Shown here piece after piece: positions 16,595-26,599 of a stretch of DNA of 64,000 bases. Each line of letters opens with the position of its first letter. Position 1 is the stretch's first letter. The translations under genes and the position numbers were made by a program. This stretch comes from CAYVWB01 sp964455395 (GTDB lineage: Bacteria; Desulfobacterota; Desulfovibrionia; Desulfovibrionales; Desulfovibrionaceae), in contig CAYVWB010000006.1 in the NCBI GenBank assembly GCA_964455395.1, positions 28,509 to 92,508 on the forward strand. Reading direction: 5' to 3'. Under the pieces are notes generated by a model. That model saw nothing but the letters and a program-made list of their open reading frames with translations, was not told the origin of the DNA and did no database searches.

Positions 16595-17487
16595 ACCTTG
16601 ACCTCCTTCTCCAACGCCACGCCGAAGCGCTCCAGCACCACGGACTCGGCCTCTTCCAGCAACGCGAAGGCTTCTTCCGCAGAGCCGCCGCCGTGGTGCA
16701 CCAGAAAATTGGCGTGTTTCGCAGAAAACCCCACGCCCCCAAGACGCGCGCCGCGGAAGCCCGCTTCGTCCAGCAGCATGCCGGCGGGCTTCTCTCCTTC
16801 CGGATTCCTGTAGACGCAGCCGGCGCTCCAGGCCTGCACGGGTTGCCCCAGACGCTTGCGGATGATGGACTCCCTGGCTTTGGCGCGCACGGCTTCCCGA
16901 GGAGCGCGGGTCAACGAGAGCTCCGCTGCGACAACGAGAAACCACGCGCTCGGCCGCATGAGCCGGAAGGTTCGATAGCCTGTCCGAAAATCCTCCTGCG
17001 AGCGCCACTGCAAGCCATCCCCCGGAGTGAAGACGCGTACGCGAGAGAGCGTCCCTCCCATATCGCAGCCGAAGGAGCCCGCGTTCATGGCCACGGCGCC
17101 GCCCACGGAGCCGGGCACGCCGAGCATCCCCTCCAGGCCGGCATAGCCGCGCTCCAGGGTCCACCGCACCAGCGCCGGCAGAGCCATGCTCCCGGCCACG
17201 CGGATGGTCGCTGCGGCGTCGTCCTCGGCGAGACCTTCCACCCACGGCGCGCTCTTGTCGCGCAGCAGCGCCACAGGAAGATCGCCGTCCGCCGCCAGCA
17301 CGTTGGACCCCCGGCCCAGCGCGCACACGGGAACGCCCATGCGCTCGACTTCGCGGGCTGCGGCCTCCAGCTGCGCGGAGTCGTCGACGTCGGTCAGGTC
17401 CAGCAGCGCCTGCGCGCGGCCCCCCAGGCGGAGGGTGGTCAGCGCGGCGAGGCTGGGCGCCGGGTGGATGATGGGCGGCTTGCTCAT
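16579..17487 (-). CDS. murB: UDP-N-acetylenolpyruvoylglucosamine reductase MurB
   Basis: A 302-residue FAD enzyme reducing enolpyruvyl-UDP-GlcNAc to UDP-MurNAc with NADPH. The FAD motifs are ALGRGSNVL (57-64) and GVPGSVGGAVAMNAG (123-137); the substrate-binding GYR is at 170-172, and Glu 293-295 closes the active site. In the catalytic loop SAGCVYRNP the proton-donating Ser of the E. coli enzyme (Ser229) is replaced by Cys 224, a known natural variant in several phyla that should still be active. It lies between murC and ftsQ, the place often held by ddl in other dcw clusters. Confidence 0.95.
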   Translation of the reverse strand: MSKPPIIHPAPSLAALTTLRLGGRAQALLDLTDVDDSAQLEAAAREVERMGVPVCALGRGSNVLAADGDLPVALLRDKSAPWVEGLAEDDAAATIRVAGSMALPALVRWTLERGYAGLEGMLGVPGSVGGAVAMNAGSFGCDMGGTLSRVRVFTPGDGLQWRSQEDFRTGYRTFRLMRPSAWFLVVAAELSLTRAPREAVRAKARESIIRKRLGQPVQAWSAGCVYRNPEGEKPAGMLLDEAGFRGARLGGVGFSAKHANFLVHHGGGSAEEAFALLEEAESVVLERFGVALEKEVKVWPCN

Positions 17488-17499
17488 GAAGCTTGCGTC

Positions 17500-18882
17500 C
17501 TATGCCTCGGCCTGCGCGCGCATGGCGTCATAGTATTTGGCGCCCAGTGTCCAGACATCGCCGGCGCCGAGGGTGAGAAGGACATCGCCGGGCTGCAGCG
17601 TCTGCGGCAGGGCCAGGCTCACATCCTCGAACTTGGGGAAGAAACTCACGTTGACGTTGGAGACCTGACTGACGCCTTGAGCGAGGCTCAAGCCGCTCAC
17701 GCCGGGGATGGGCTTCTCGGAGGCGGCGTATATCTCCGTCAGCAAAAGTTCGTCGATATCGTCGAAGCATTGACAGAATTCGCCGAACAGCGCCTGGGTG
17801 CGGCTGAAGCGATGGGGCTGGAAGACCACCACCAGTCGCCGGCCGGGAAAGGAGCTACGCGCCGTCTCGATGGTGGCGCGGATCTCGGCGGGGTGATGCC
17901 CGTAATCGTCCACCACCATCACGCCGCCCACTTCGCCGCGGATCTCGAAGCGTCGGCCCACGCCCCCGAAACGACCCAGGCCCCTGAGGATCGTCTCCAC
18001 GGGGATTTCCGTCTCCAGGCCCACGCCCACGGCGGCCAACGCGTTCAGGATGTTGTGGCGTCCCGGCTGCTTGACCGTGGCTTCGCCGAGCAGTCTGTCC
18101 TGCAGATAGACGTCGAAGACGCTTTTGGCGCCGCACTCCTTGATCACGCCGCGCAGGTCCACGTCGTCGCCGAAGCCGTACGTCATCACGGGGCGTTTGA
18201 CGCGGGGCAGAAGCCGCCGTACGCCGGGGTCGTCCCCGCAGACCACGTTCTTGCCATAAAAGGGGATGGCGTTCATGAACTGGACGAAGGCGTCGTCGAT
18301 GGCTTCCAGATTCCCGTAGAAGTCCAGGTGATCGGCGTCCACGTTGGTGACCACGGTGACGATGGGGAAGAGGCAGAGGAAGCTGCCGTCGGATTCGTCC
18401 GCTTCGGCGAGGAGGAGCTCCCCGCCGCCGAGGCGCGCGTTGGAACCGTAGGCGTTGAGCCGTCCGCCGATGATCACGGTGGGGTCGAGCCGGGCTTCGT
18501 CCAGCACCTCGGCCATGAGGGAGGTGGTGGTGGTCTTGCCGTGGGTGCCGGCGATGGCGATGCCGGTCTTCAACCGCATGAGCTCGGCGAGCATTTCCGC
18601 GCGGGGGATGACGGGAACGCCCAAGGCGAGCGCCTCGCGCACTTCGGGATTCTCCACACGCACCGCAGTGGACTTGACCACCACATGGGCTCCGCGGATG
18701 TTCTCGGCGGCGTGGCCCACGCGCACGTCCGCGCCCAATTCGCGCAGCCGCAACACCATGGGGCTTTCGGAGAGGTCGGAGCCGGAAACCGTGTATCCCT
18801 GGTTGAGCAGGACCTCGGCGATACCGCTCATGCCGGAGCCGCCGATCCCTATCATGTGGATATGTTGAACCTTTGTCTTCAT
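17500..18882 (-). CDS. murC: UDP-N-acetylmuramate--L-alanine ligase MurC
   Basis: A 460-residue Mur ligase that adds L-alanine to UDP-MurNAc using ATP. It has the N-terminal Rossmann motif [15 protein letters not shown] (9-23), the P-loop GTHGKTTT (112-119), the metal-binding ADESDGSF region near 164-171 and [12 protein letters not shown] (about 333-344), a MurC hallmark. The length is typical. It starts 30 bases after the murG stop and ends 12 bases before murB. Confidence 0.97.
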   Translation of the reverse strand: MKTKVQHIHMIGIGGSGMSGIAEVLLNQGYTVSGSDLSESPMVLRLRELGADVRVGHAAENIRGAHVVVKSTAVRVENPEVREALALGVPVIPRAEMLAELMRLKTGIAIAGTHGKTTTTSLMAEVLDEARLDPTVIIGGRLNAYGSNARLGGGELLLAEADESDGSFLCLFPIVTVVTNVDADHLDFYGNLEAIDDAFVQFMNAIPFYGKNVVCGDDPGVRRLLPRVKRPVMTYGFGDDVDLRGVIKECGAKSVFDVYLQDRLLGEATVKQPGRHNILNALAAVGVGLETEIPVETILRGLGRFGGVGRRFEIRGEVGGVMVVDDYGHHPAEIRATIETARSSFPGRRLVVVFQPHRFSRTQALFGEFCQCFDDIDELLLTEIYAASEKPIPGVSGLSLAQGVSQVSNVNVSFFPKFEDVSLALPQTLQPGDVLLTLGAGDVWTLGAKYYDAMRAQAEA

Positions 18883-18912
18883 ATGTCGATCACTGTCCCG
18901 AATCGTTGGAGG

Positions 18913-19989
18913 TCAGTACGCCAGGGAGGCCACGCCCTCGGCGATGGTCTGCGCCGCCCGGGGCATGGCTTGGGCTCTGGCCGCCCCGGCCATCGCACGC
19001 AGGGCGTCCGGATCGTTGCAGAGCGCTGCGAGCTCCGGCCCGAGTCGCGTCGGGTCGAGATCCCGTTCCAGGACGATGCGACCCGCGCCGGCGTCCGCCA
19101 GATACGCCGCATTGGAGCGTTGGTGGTCGTGGGTTGCGTACGGGAAGGGGACCAGCACCGCCGGCGTGCCCGAAGCCGCCAGCTCGAATACCGTGGAGGC
19201 TCCGCTGCGGCACAGCGCCAGGTCCGCCCAGGCGTAGGCTTCAGCCATGTCTTCGATGAAGGGGGACGCCTGGACCGCCCCGACGGTTTCGTCTTGCAGT
19301 TGCGCATACGCGTTGTCGATGCGATCGAAATCCGCCTTGCCCGTCTGATGTCGGATGACCACGCCGGCGGCTGTCAGCATCGGAGCCATGGCGGCCACTG
19401 CGGAGTTCAGCGCCTTGGCCCCTTGGCTGCCGCCCAGCACCAGCAGGTTCGCGCCGGGCGTCTCCTTCGGGACCACGGCGGCGATTGCTTCCCGCACGGG
19501 GTTGCCTGTCACCACGGTCCGGCGTGGGTCGAAGTCGCTGCGTTTGTCCGGAAACGCGAGGAAGACGCGCTTGGCCCTGCGACCCAGCAGCCGGTTGGCG
19601 GCCCCGGGGACGCTGTTTTGCTCGTGGATGGCCAGAGGAACGCCGAGCATCGTCGCCGCCCACGCGGCCGGAAAGGAGGCGTACCCCCCAAAGCCCACCA
19701 CCGCGGCCGGCTTCAAGCGGCGCAGCAGCGCCCCCGCCTGGAACACGCCGGCAAGGAGCTTCAGCCCGCCTGCAAGAGCGCGCGCGCCGCGTCCGAGCAC
19801 CCCGGCCGAGGCCGTGGCGTGGAAGGTGAGACCCGCCGCCTCGGCGAGCTTTCGCTCGGGGCCGTAGCCGCCGCCCACGAAATGGAGGGGGTGGTCCGGG
19901 AGGATTCGCCGGAGGGCTTCCGCCACGGCCAATGCCGGGAAGATGTGGCCCCCCGTGCCGCCTGTGGTGAGCACGATGGGCTTTTTCAT
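18913..19989 (-). CDS. murG: UDP-GlcNAc transferase MurG (lipid II synthesis)
   Basis: A 358-residue GT28 glycosyltransferase on the inner face of the membrane; it adds GlcNAc to lipid I to make lipid II. The G-loops are TTGGTGGHIFPALAVAE (8-24) and GFGGYASFPAAWAA (near 97-110); the sugar-nucleotide region has LVLGGSQGAKALN and CRSGASTVFELAASGTPAVLVP. ATG 19989 shares ATGA with the ftsW stop, so translation is probably coupled. The longer frame upstream is antiphase ftsW. Confidence 0.97.
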   Translation of the reverse strand: MKKPIVLTTGGTGGHIFPALAVAEALRRILPDHPLHFVGGGYGPERKLAEAAGLTFHATASAGVLGRGARALAGGLKLLAGVFQAGALLRRLKPAAVVGFGGYASFPAAWAATMLGVPLAIHEQNSVPGAANRLLGRRAKRVFLAFPDKRSDFDPRRTVVTGNPVREAIAAVVPKETPGANLLVLGGSQGAKALNSAVAAMAPMLTAAGVVIRHQTGKADFDRIDNAYAQLQDETVGAVQASPFIEDMAEAYAWADLALCRSGASTVFELAASGTPAVLVPFPYATHDHQRSNAAYLADAGAGRIVLERDLDPTRLGPELAALCNDPDALRAMAGAARAQAMPRAAQTIAEGVASLAY

Positions 19990-21134
19990 GCAGCGCCCCC
20001 TACGACGCGGTCTGGGGTGGCGTTGCCAACTCGTTCGCGCGAGAGGTTGAGCAACACCCCCACGCAGAGGAAGGACGCCAGCAAGCTGGAGCCGCCGTAG
20101 CTCACGAAGGGCATGGGCACGCCTTTGGGCGGCGCCACGCCCAGCACCACCGCCATGTTCAGCAGAGCGCCCAACCCGATGATGAGACACATGCCGTACG
20201 CCGTGAGCTTCGCCTGCAGATCCTCCTGACGCAGGGTGACGACGAACCCCCGCCACAACAGCACGCCCACCAGCACGAACAGCAGGGTGACGCCAGCGAA
20301 CCCCAGCTCCTCCCCGATGACGGCCACGATGAAATCGTTGTGCGCTTCCGGCAGGAAGAAGAGCTTCTGACTGCCGCCGCCGAGGCCAGCGCCCCAGAAG
20401 CCACCCGCTCCCAATGCGTAGAGCGACTGCACGAGTTGATAGCCGGCGTCCTGCGCGTCCTTGAATGGATCCAGAAACGCCAGCAGCCGCCGCGAACGGT
20501 ACGGCGAATTGAGGATGAGCAGCGCCGCCCCGCCCACGGCCATCAGCACGGAGACGAGGAGGTACGTCAATCGGGTGCCGCCAGCGAGACACATCAGAAA
20601 GAGCAGCATGGCGAGCATGGCCGCGCCGCCGAAATCCGGCTGCATGAGCACCAGCCCCGCCAGCGCGCCGGTAATGGCGAACGGCGGGATGACGCCCACG
20701 CTGAACGTCCTCGCCAACTCCGTCTTGGAGCTCAAGAACCACGCCAGGTAAAGCACCAGCGCCACCTTGACGAATTCCATGGGCTGCAGCCGCGCCGGCC
20801 CCAGGCCCAGCCACCGCGTCGCGCCGTTCACTTCCACGCCCAGCGGGGAGAAGAGCGTCAACAGCAAGAGCGTCGCGCCCACACCCAACAGCAGGTAGTG
20901 CGTTCGCATGAACACCTCGCGCGGCGCCACGGACACGGCGCCCATCAAGGCGCCGCCCAGCACGCAGTACACCAGCTGCCGGAGGAAAAAGTGGTAGCTG
21001 GAGCCGAACTGTTTTTCCGCCATGATGCCGCTGGCGGAGAGCACCATCACCAGTCCGAATACGGCCAGCAAGGCCGTGGCGGCGAGGAGCCAGAAATCCA
21101 CCCCGGCGATGGCGTTGCGTTGGAGTCCGCGCAT
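19986..21134 (-). CDS. ftsW: septal peptidoglycan polymerase FtsW
   Basis: A 382-residue SEDS-family membrane protein with about ten membrane segments. It polymerises lipid II at the septum in complex with the class B PBP FtsI, encoded upstream. Family landmarks are NGATRWLGLGPARLQPMEFVK (about 115-135), with the conserved extracellular loop that holds the catalytic Asp region GYQLVQSLYALGAGGFWGAG, and VPMPFVSYGGSSLL near the C-terminus. ATG 21134 has GGAGG at 9 bases and starts 1 base after the murD stop. It overlaps murG by 4 bases. Confidence 0.96.
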   Translation of the reverse strand: MRGLQRNAIAGVDFWLLAATALLAVFGLVMVLSASGIMAEKQFGSSYHFFLRQLVYCVLGGALMGAVSVAPREVFMRTHYLLLGVGATLLLLTLFSPLGVEVNGATRWLGLGPARLQPMEFVKVALVLYLAWFLSSKTELARTFSVGVIPPFAITGALAGLVLMQPDFGGAAMLAMLLFLMCLAGGTRLTYLLVSVLMAVGGAALLILNSPYRSRRLLAFLDPFKDAQDAGYQLVQSLYALGAGGFWGAGLGGGSQKLFFLPEAHNDFIVAVIGEELGFAGVTLLFVLVGVLLWRGFVVTLRQEDLQAKLTAYGMCLIIGLGALLNMAVVLGVAPPKGVPMPFVSYGGSSLLASFLCVGVLLNLSRERVGNATPDRVVGGAA

Positions 21135-21135
21135 G

Positions 21136-22434
21136 CTACAGCGCCTCCACGTGGCGCCGGAAGTCTTCGCCGCGCGCCTTGTAATCTTTGTATTGATCGA
21201 AGCTGGAAGTGGCCGGCGAGAGCAGCACCACGTCACCCGGTCGGGCAAGCGCGGCCTGCTGGGTGAAGGCCTCCCCCAGGGTGGGCGACCAACGGACGTC
21301 CGTGCAGTCCTTCCATGCGTCCTCGAATGTTTCCCGGGAGCCGCCGTAAAGGCCGACACTCTCCACCTTGTCCCGCAGCAACGCGCAGAGGGCGCGCAGA
21401 TCCGCGCCGTCCACGCCCTTGTAGACCCCGCCCGCCAGCAGTCGCACCGGGCTCGTCAAGCTTTCCAAAGCGGCTTTGAGGGAATCCGCCGTGGTGGCCT
21501 TGGAGTCGTCGATGAAAGTGACGCCACGTTTCCGCCCCACCACTTCCAGACGGTGGGGCAGCGGGGTGAAGGCTTCGATGGCGGCGCGGGCGTGGTCTTC
21601 CTCCACCCCGAAAGGCTGCACGGCCAGGAAGGCGGCTTCCATGTTCTGGCGGTTGTGCTCGCCGAAGAGCGTCGTGCTCGTGAAACGACTCGTCCCGTCC
21701 AGCCAGTGTATGCGCGCGCGCAATCCGCCGTGTGCTTCGATCTCCGCTTTGAGGCTCAATGGGGCAATGGCCAGGTCCTTCGGCGTCTGTCGGGTGAAGA
21801 TGCGCAGTTTGGCCTCGAGATATTCTTCCAGATCCTTGTGATAATCCAGATGATCCGCAGAGAAATTCAGGAGCGCCGCCACCTTGGGGTGAAACGTCTC
21901 GCAGTGCTGCAGTTGGAAGCTGGAGGCCTCCACCACCACGACTTCCGCGCGGTCTTCGCCGAGCAGGTACGCTGACAAGGGCGTACCGATGTTTCCGCCA
22001 AGGAAGACGCGTCGGCCGGCTTCTCGGAGCATGTCCGCCGCCAGGGTGCAGGTGGTGGTCTTGCCGTTGGTTCCCGTGATGGCGACGATGGGCTCCGTCA
22101 CGCAGCGGGAGGCGAGCTCCAGCTCGGCCAGCACCTCCAGGCCCGGTGGGAAGAACTGACGCATGGCGCTCACGGCGATGCCGGGACTCATGACGAGCAT
22201 GTCCAGATCGACGAAATGCCGCGCCTCGTGCTCGCCGCCCACCAGCTCGAAGAGCTCGCGGGCTCCCGCTTCCGGGAAGGCCGCGGCCAGGGTTTCCGGG
22301 TTCTTGTCCAGCACACGCACCCGCGCGCCCAGGGCGTGCAGCAGCCGCGCCGCTGCCTGGCCGGAACGGCCGCCGCCCAGCACGCCGGCCAAAGCCCCCT
22401 GGTAGGGCGAGGTGTCTATGTCGAGGACGGGCAT
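21136..22434 (-). CDS. murD: UDP-N-acetylmuramoyl-L-alanine--D-glutamate ligase MurD
   Basis: A 432-residue Mur ligase adding D-glutamate. Residues 17-25 (GVLGGGRSG) are the N-terminal nucleotide-binding turn, GTNGKTTT (121-128) the P-loop, EASSFQLQ near 164-171 and NFSADHLDYH near 184-193 the substrate and metal regions, and DDSKATTADS near 308-317 the MurD-specific block. VLLSPATSSFDQYKDYKARG marks the C-terminal domain. It lies 9 bases after the mraY stop, with ftsW starting 1 base beyond. Confidence 0.96.
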   Translation of the reverse strand: MPVLDIDTSPYQGALAGVLGGGRSGQAAARLLHALGARVRVLDKNPETLAAAFPEAGARELFELVGGEHEARHFVDLDMLVMSPGIAVSAMRQFFPPGLEVLAELELASRCVTEPIVAITGTNGKTTTCTLAADMLREAGRRVFLGGNIGTPLSAYLLGEDRAEVVVVEASSFQLQHCETFHPKVAALLNFSADHLDYHKDLEEYLEAKLRIFTRQTPKDLAIAPLSLKAEIEAHGGLRARIHWLDGTSRFTSTTLFGEHNRQNMEAAFLAVQPFGVEEDHARAAIEAFTPLPHRLEVVGRKRGVTFIDDSKATTADSLKAALESLTSPVRLLAGGVYKGVDGADLRALCALLRDKVESVGLYGGSRETFEDAWKDCTDVRWSPTLGEAFTQQAALARPGDVVLLSPATSSFDQYKDYKARGEDFRRHVEAL

Positions 22435-22443
22435 ATCGTATCT

Positions 22444-23520
22444 CTACCGCAGCTTGAGGGTGGACAAGGCCGCCAGAGCCAACAGGATGGAGAGAATCCA
22501 GAAGCGGATGATGATCTTGGATTCGGGAATCCCCTGCAGCTCGAAGTGGTGGTGCAGCGGCGCCATGCGGAAGATGCGCTTGCCGCCGGACATCTTGAAA
22601 TAACTCACCTGGAGGATGACGGAGAGCGTCTCGACGACGAAGAGTCCACCCACGATGAGCAGCACAAGCTCCTGCTTGGCCAGCACCGCGACGAACCCCA
22701 GGGCCCCGCCGATGGAAAGCGAGCCCACATCCCCCATGAACACTTGCGCCGGGTAGGCGTTGAACCAGAGGAACCCCAGTCCGGCGCCGATGAAGGCTCC
22801 GCAGAAGACCGCCACCTCACCCACACCGGGCACGTACGGCGCGATGAGGTACTCCGCCAACACCTTGTTCCCCGCCACATAGATGAAGATGGCGAAGCAC
22901 GCGCCCGCCACGATGGAGGGGCCGATGGCCAAACCGTCCAAACCGTCCGTGAGGTTCACGCCGTTGGAAGCGCCCACCATGGCGAGCACCGCGAAGGGGA
23001 TGTAGAACAGCCCCAGGTCCGGCTGCACCATCTTCAGGAACGGCAGGGAGAGTTTGGTGGAATACGCGGGCTCCCAGACGAGGATGATCATGGCGAGGCT
23101 CGCCACACCCACTTGCCCCAGAAGCTTCATGCGCGCGGAGAGGCCTTTGTTCGTCTTGCGCTTGATCTTCAGCCAGTCGTCCATGAACCCCACCGCGCCG
23201 AAGCCCAGAAAGACCAGCAGACACAACCAGATGTAATGGTTCGACCAGTCCGCCCAGAGGAGCGTGGAGACAGTGACGCCGAAAGCGATGAGCAACCCGC
23301 CCATGGTGGGCGTGCCAGCTTTTTCCTTGTGCGCGGCCACGTCCTCGTGGATATGCTGTCCGAACTTGATGCGCTTCAGCCAGCGGATGAACTGCGGCCC
23401 CACCACGATGCTGATGAGCAGCGCCGTGAGCATCGCCCAGATCATCCTGAAGCTGATGTACCGGAATACGTTGAAAATTCCGTACTCGTCGCTCAGGGGT
23501 ACGAGGAGGTTGTAGATCAC
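22444..23520 (-). CDS. mraY: phospho-N-acetylmuramoyl-pentapeptide transferase MraY
   Basis: A 358-residue polytopic membrane enzyme making lipid I from UDP-MurNAc-pentapeptide and undecaprenyl phosphate. Conserved: [12 protein letters not shown] (67-78), [16 protein letters not shown] with the Asp pair (about 107-122), [12 protein letters not shown] (about 185-196), [15 protein letters not shown], and the MAPLHHHFE histidine motif. The start is the GTG at 23520, which shares GTGA with the murF stop. About ten membrane segments; length matches the family (360). Confidence 0.97.
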   Translation of the reverse strand: MIYNLLVPLSDEYGIFNVFRYISFRMIWAMLTALLISIVVGPQFIRWLKRIKFGQHIHEDVAAHKEKAGTPTMGGLLIAFGVTVSTLLWADWSNHYIWLCLLVFLGFGAVGFMDDWLKIKRKTNKGLSARMKLLGQVGVASLAMIILVWEPAYSTKLSLPFLKMVQPDLGLFYIPFAVLAMVGASNGVNLTDGLDGLAIGPSIVAGACFAIFIYVAGNKVLAEYLIAPYVPGVGEVAVFCGAFIGAGLGFLWFNAYPAQVFMGDVGSLSIGGALGFVAVLAKQELVLLIVGGLFVVETLSVILQVSYFKMSGGKRIFRMAPLHHHFELQGIPESKIIIRFWILSILLALAALSTLKLR

Positions 23521-25049
23521 TTCGCCAGCTCCCTTTGGAACGCTTGCGCCAGCTCGTCCATGCGGAGACTGCGCGAACCCTTGAAGAGGATGACGGCCGG
23601 CTGACCATCGCCGCCGCCATCGGACCCGCCCCCTACGCCTTGGCCTTGCGTCAACAACTCCAGTCGATGCACGGCCCGGATGAACGTCTCGGCGTTTTCC
23701 ACCCGCTCGAAAGGTCCTTCGTAGCCGCCTTCCTCCAGGCCCGCGGCCACGGCTTCTGCAAAGCCGCCTTTCCAGAACACGGCTGTGGGCGCGGCTTCCG
23801 CCACCGCGCGACCCAGCTCCTGGTGGAACGTCTCGGCGGCTGCGCCCAGCTCGCGCATTTCGCCCAACGCAAGGACCAGCGCGCCCTGGCCGGCGCTCTG
23901 GCGGGCGCCCGCCAGGGACCGCGCCATGGAGAGGGGGTTGGCGTTGTAGGAGTCGTCCACCACCAGCCACCCGCCGAGCCGTTTGCTGTTGAACCGCTGT
24001 TCCGGGAGATCCAACCCGGCAAGCCCCGCCTCGATGACAGGGACGGGGAGCCCCAGCAGGTGCGCCGCCCCGGCCACAGCGGTGATGTTCTCCACCAGCA
24101 GTTCGCCGGGCAGAGGCAGACTCGTTTCGATGATGTCCTTGTCCAGCCGCAGTCGGAAGCGGCTGAGGCCCTGGCCGTCCGCTCCCAGGAAGGAGCCATG
24201 GTAGCGAGCCATGCCACGGGCGTTGTCCGGGGCGGCGGCGCCGCCGTCGCCCGAGGGCTTGGCGGAGAAGCCGACCACAGGAGCCCCCGTGGCGAAGGCT
24301 TCTTCCACGAGCTCGGGATAGTCGAGATTCACCAGGGCGCGACCTCCCTCATGAAGATGGGTCAGCAGCCGCGTTTTCTCGTACGCCACGCCGCGCACGT
24401 CGCCCAGGCCTTCCAGGTGGCCTGCGCCCACGTTGAGCACGATGGCCAGATCCGGCGCGACGGCGCGCGCCAGTTCGTCCATTTCTCCGCGCATGTTGAT
24501 GCCGGCTTCCATCACCCAGAAGGCGGCGTCCAGGTCCGCTTCCAGGATGGAGCGCGGCAGGCCCAACCGGTTGTTCAGGTTGAGATGGTTCTTGCAGGTG
24601 ACCCCCACCCGGCCCAGCACCTGCGAAAGCATCTCCTTGCAGGTGGTCTTGCCCGCCGTGCCCGTGATGGCCACAACCTTGGCCGCGGCGTCTTCCCGAT
24701 GACGACGCGCCAGCTTGCCCAGGGCCACAGTGGTGTCCACCGCCATGAGGTACGGCGCCCCCATCTCTTCCCCACCCGGACAGCCCATGCCCGGCGGCTG
24801 GGAGCCCAGCACAGCCACCGCGCCTTTGCGCACGGCCTCGCAGGCGAACTGATGGCCGTCGAACCGTTCCCCGGGGATGCAGACGAAGAGATCGCCGGGC
24901 CGCACCATACGGGAGTCCGTCTGGACGCCTGTGGGAATCAGCGCAGGCGTTTCGGCCTCGTCGATCCGGTTGTCCCCGGCGCCCCAGGCTTGCAAGTCGC
25001 CCACGGCGCCCACGGCGTCGCGGATTTCGCGCAGTGTCAGCCGCATCAT
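23517..25049 (-). CDS. murF: UDP-MurNAc-tripeptide--D-Ala-D-Ala ligase MurF
   Basis: A 510-residue Mur ligase adding D-Ala-D-Ala; slightly longer than E. coli MurF (452). Seen are an N-terminal [21 protein letters not shown] block (45-65), the P-loop [13 protein letters not shown] (128-140), [13 protein letters not shown] and [18 protein letters not shown] Gly/Ala linker ([10 protein letters not shown]) lies in the central domain, and a Gly-rich stretch ([14 protein letters not shown]) sits near the C-terminus. ATG 25049 overlaps the murE stop as ATGA, and its own stop overlaps mraY, so murE, murF and mraY look translationally coupled. Confidence 0.96.
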   Translation of the reverse strand: MMRLTLREIRDAVGAVGDLQAWGAGDNRIDEAETPALIPTGVQTDSRMVRPGDLFVCIPGERFDGHQFACEAVRKGAVAVLGSQPPGMGCPGGEEMGAPYLMAVDTTVALGKLARRHREDAAAKVVAITGTAGKTTCKEMLSQVLGRVGVTCKNHLNLNNRLGLPRSILEADLDAAFWVMEAGINMRGEMDELARAVAPDLAIVLNVGAGHLEGLGDVRGVAYEKTRLLTHLHEGGRALVNLDYPELVEEAFATGAPVVGFSAKPSGDGGAAAPDNARGMARYHGSFLGADGQGLSRFRLRLDKDIIETSLPLPGELLVENITAVAGAAHLLGLPVPVIEAGLAGLDLPEQRFNSKRLGGWLVVDDSYNANPLSMARSLAGARQSAGQGALVLALGEMRELGAAAETFHQELGRAVAEAAPTAVFWKGGFAEAVAAGLEEGGYEGPFERVENAETFIRAVHRLELLTQGQGVGGGSDGGGDGQPAVILFKGSRSLRMDELAQAFQRELAK

Positions 25050-26599
25050 GAGGAGGCCTCCAGGGAAGTCCGACCGAAGAACTCGCGGACCGTGGCCTGG
25101 TCGCTGAAGGGCCGCTTCTCCGTGCCGATGATCTGGTAGTCCTCGTGGCCTTTGCCGGCGATGCAGAGCGCGTCTTGCGGACCCAGCATGGCGAGCGCAT
25201 GGTGGATGGCCGCGCGGCGGTCCACCTCCTCGTGGACCTCGGCGCACGCGGCGAGGCCGGGCCGGACGTCATCCAGAATACTCAGGGGGTCCTCCGTGCG
25301 GGGGTTGTCCGAGGTGAGCACCGCCACATCCGACCACCGGCAGGCGGCCTGGCCCATGAGCGGCCGTTTGGCGCGATCGCGGTCGCCGCCGCAGCCGAAG
25401 ACGGTGACAAGGCGTCCCGGCGTGAGTTCGCGCATGGCGGCAAGGACGTTGTCCAAGGCGTCCGGGGTGTGGGCGTAATCCACGAAGACATTGCGATTCC
25501 CTGGATTGTGGACGCGTTCCAGCCGGCCCGGGACGCCTTGGCAGCGCTCCAGGGCGAGCAAGTCCTCCGGGACAAGGCCCAGGCTCAGGCCCGCAGCTTG
25601 CGCCGCCAGCAGATTGGCGGCGTTGTGACGGCCGATGAGCGGTGAACGCAGCGTCCAGACCGCGCCGGGTTGCAGGGTGGGATGCCCGGTCCCGACAAGC
25701 TCCACCTCCAGGGTCACACCGTCGATGGCGGCGGCGACAAGCCGACCTGCAAGGCCCCATCCGCCTCGACGCGCCAAGCTGTCGAGCACGCCGGCGCCGT
25801 CCGCCGCATGCGCGGGGTCGGTCAACCCGTACCCGACAGGATTCGCCACGCGCGCCAGCAGCTTGCGGCCGAAGGGGTCATCCCAGTTCACCACGCAGGG
25901 TTTGTCCGCATCGGGCGCGCACTCGAAAAGCAGCGCCTTGGCTTCGCCGTATGCGTCCATGGTCTTGTGATAATCGAGATGGTCTTGCGTCAGGTTGGTG
26001 AACACGGCGCACGCGAAGCGCAGCCCCGCCACGCGTTGCTGGTGCAAGGCGTGCGAGGAAACTTCCATGAACGCAGCTTGGACGCCGGCGCGCTCCATGG
26101 CGGCCATGATCTCGTGGAGCTCCCAGCACCCCGGCGTGGTGAGGCCGGCCGGACGGCTTTCGTCGGCCCAGCGCTGGGCCACGGTCCCCAGAAATCCCGT
26201 GACTTTGTCCGTCGCCTGGAAGAGTTGCTCCAGCAGACAGCAGACGGTGGTCTTGCCATTGGTGCCGGTGACGCCCACCAGGGGAAAGGAGAGCGCGTGC
26301 GTGTTGAAATGCGCAGCGGCGAGCTGGCCCAACGCGCGGCGGGCGTCACGAATCAGCACCCATCGCACGCCGTCCTCGAAGGCGTCCAGCATGGCCGGAT
26401 CCACGGCGTCTTCTTCCGCGACGATCCAGGTGGCGCCGTTGGCGATGGCTTGATCCACGAAGTCCAGACCGGCGGGTCCGCCGGTGGAGGGCATGGCCAC
26501 GAAGACCTCGCCGGGCTTCACTTGTCCGGAATGCGTGCGGGCGGGCAAGCCGGCGGCCATGCGCTCCAGCAGCAGGTCCAGGGATTCGAGCACCGTCAT
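25046..26599 (-). CDS. murE: UDP-MurNAc-L-Ala-D-Glu--meso-diaminopimelate ligase MurE
   Basis: A 517-residue Mur ligase. The P-loop GTNGKTT is at 112-118, EVSSHALHQQRVAGL near 182-196, NLTQDHLDYH near 206-215 and FVDYAHTPDALDNVL near 370-384. The specificity motif DNPR at 431-434 is the meso-diaminopimelate form, so the cell wall is predicted to be of the DAP type, as in most Gram-negatives. ATG 26599 shares ATGA with the ftsI stop. Confidence 0.97.
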   Translation of the reverse strand: MTVLESLDLLLERMAAGLPARTHSGQVKPGEVFVAMPSTGGPAGLDFVDQAIANGATWIVAEEDAVDPAMLDAFEDGVRWVLIRDARRALGQLAAAHFNTHALSFPLVGVTGTNGKTTVCCLLEQLFQATDKVTGFLGTVAQRWADESRPAGLTTPGCWELHEIMAAMERAGVQAAFMEVSSHALHQQRVAGLRFACAVFTNLTQDHLDYHKTMDAYGEAKALLFECAPDADKPCVVNWDDPFGRKLLARVANPVGYGLTDPAHAADGAGVLDSLARRGGWGLAGRLVAAAIDGVTLEVELVGTGHPTLQPGAVWTLRSPLIGRHNAANLLAAQAAGLSLGLVPEDLLALERCQGVPGRLERVHNPGNRNVFVDYAHTPDALDNVLAAMRELTPGRLVTVFGCGGDRDRAKRPLMGQAACRWSDVAVLTSDNPRTEDPLSILDDVRPGLAACAEVHEEVDRRAAIHHALAMLGPQDALCIAGKGHEDYQIIGTEKRPFSDQATVREFFGRTSLEASS

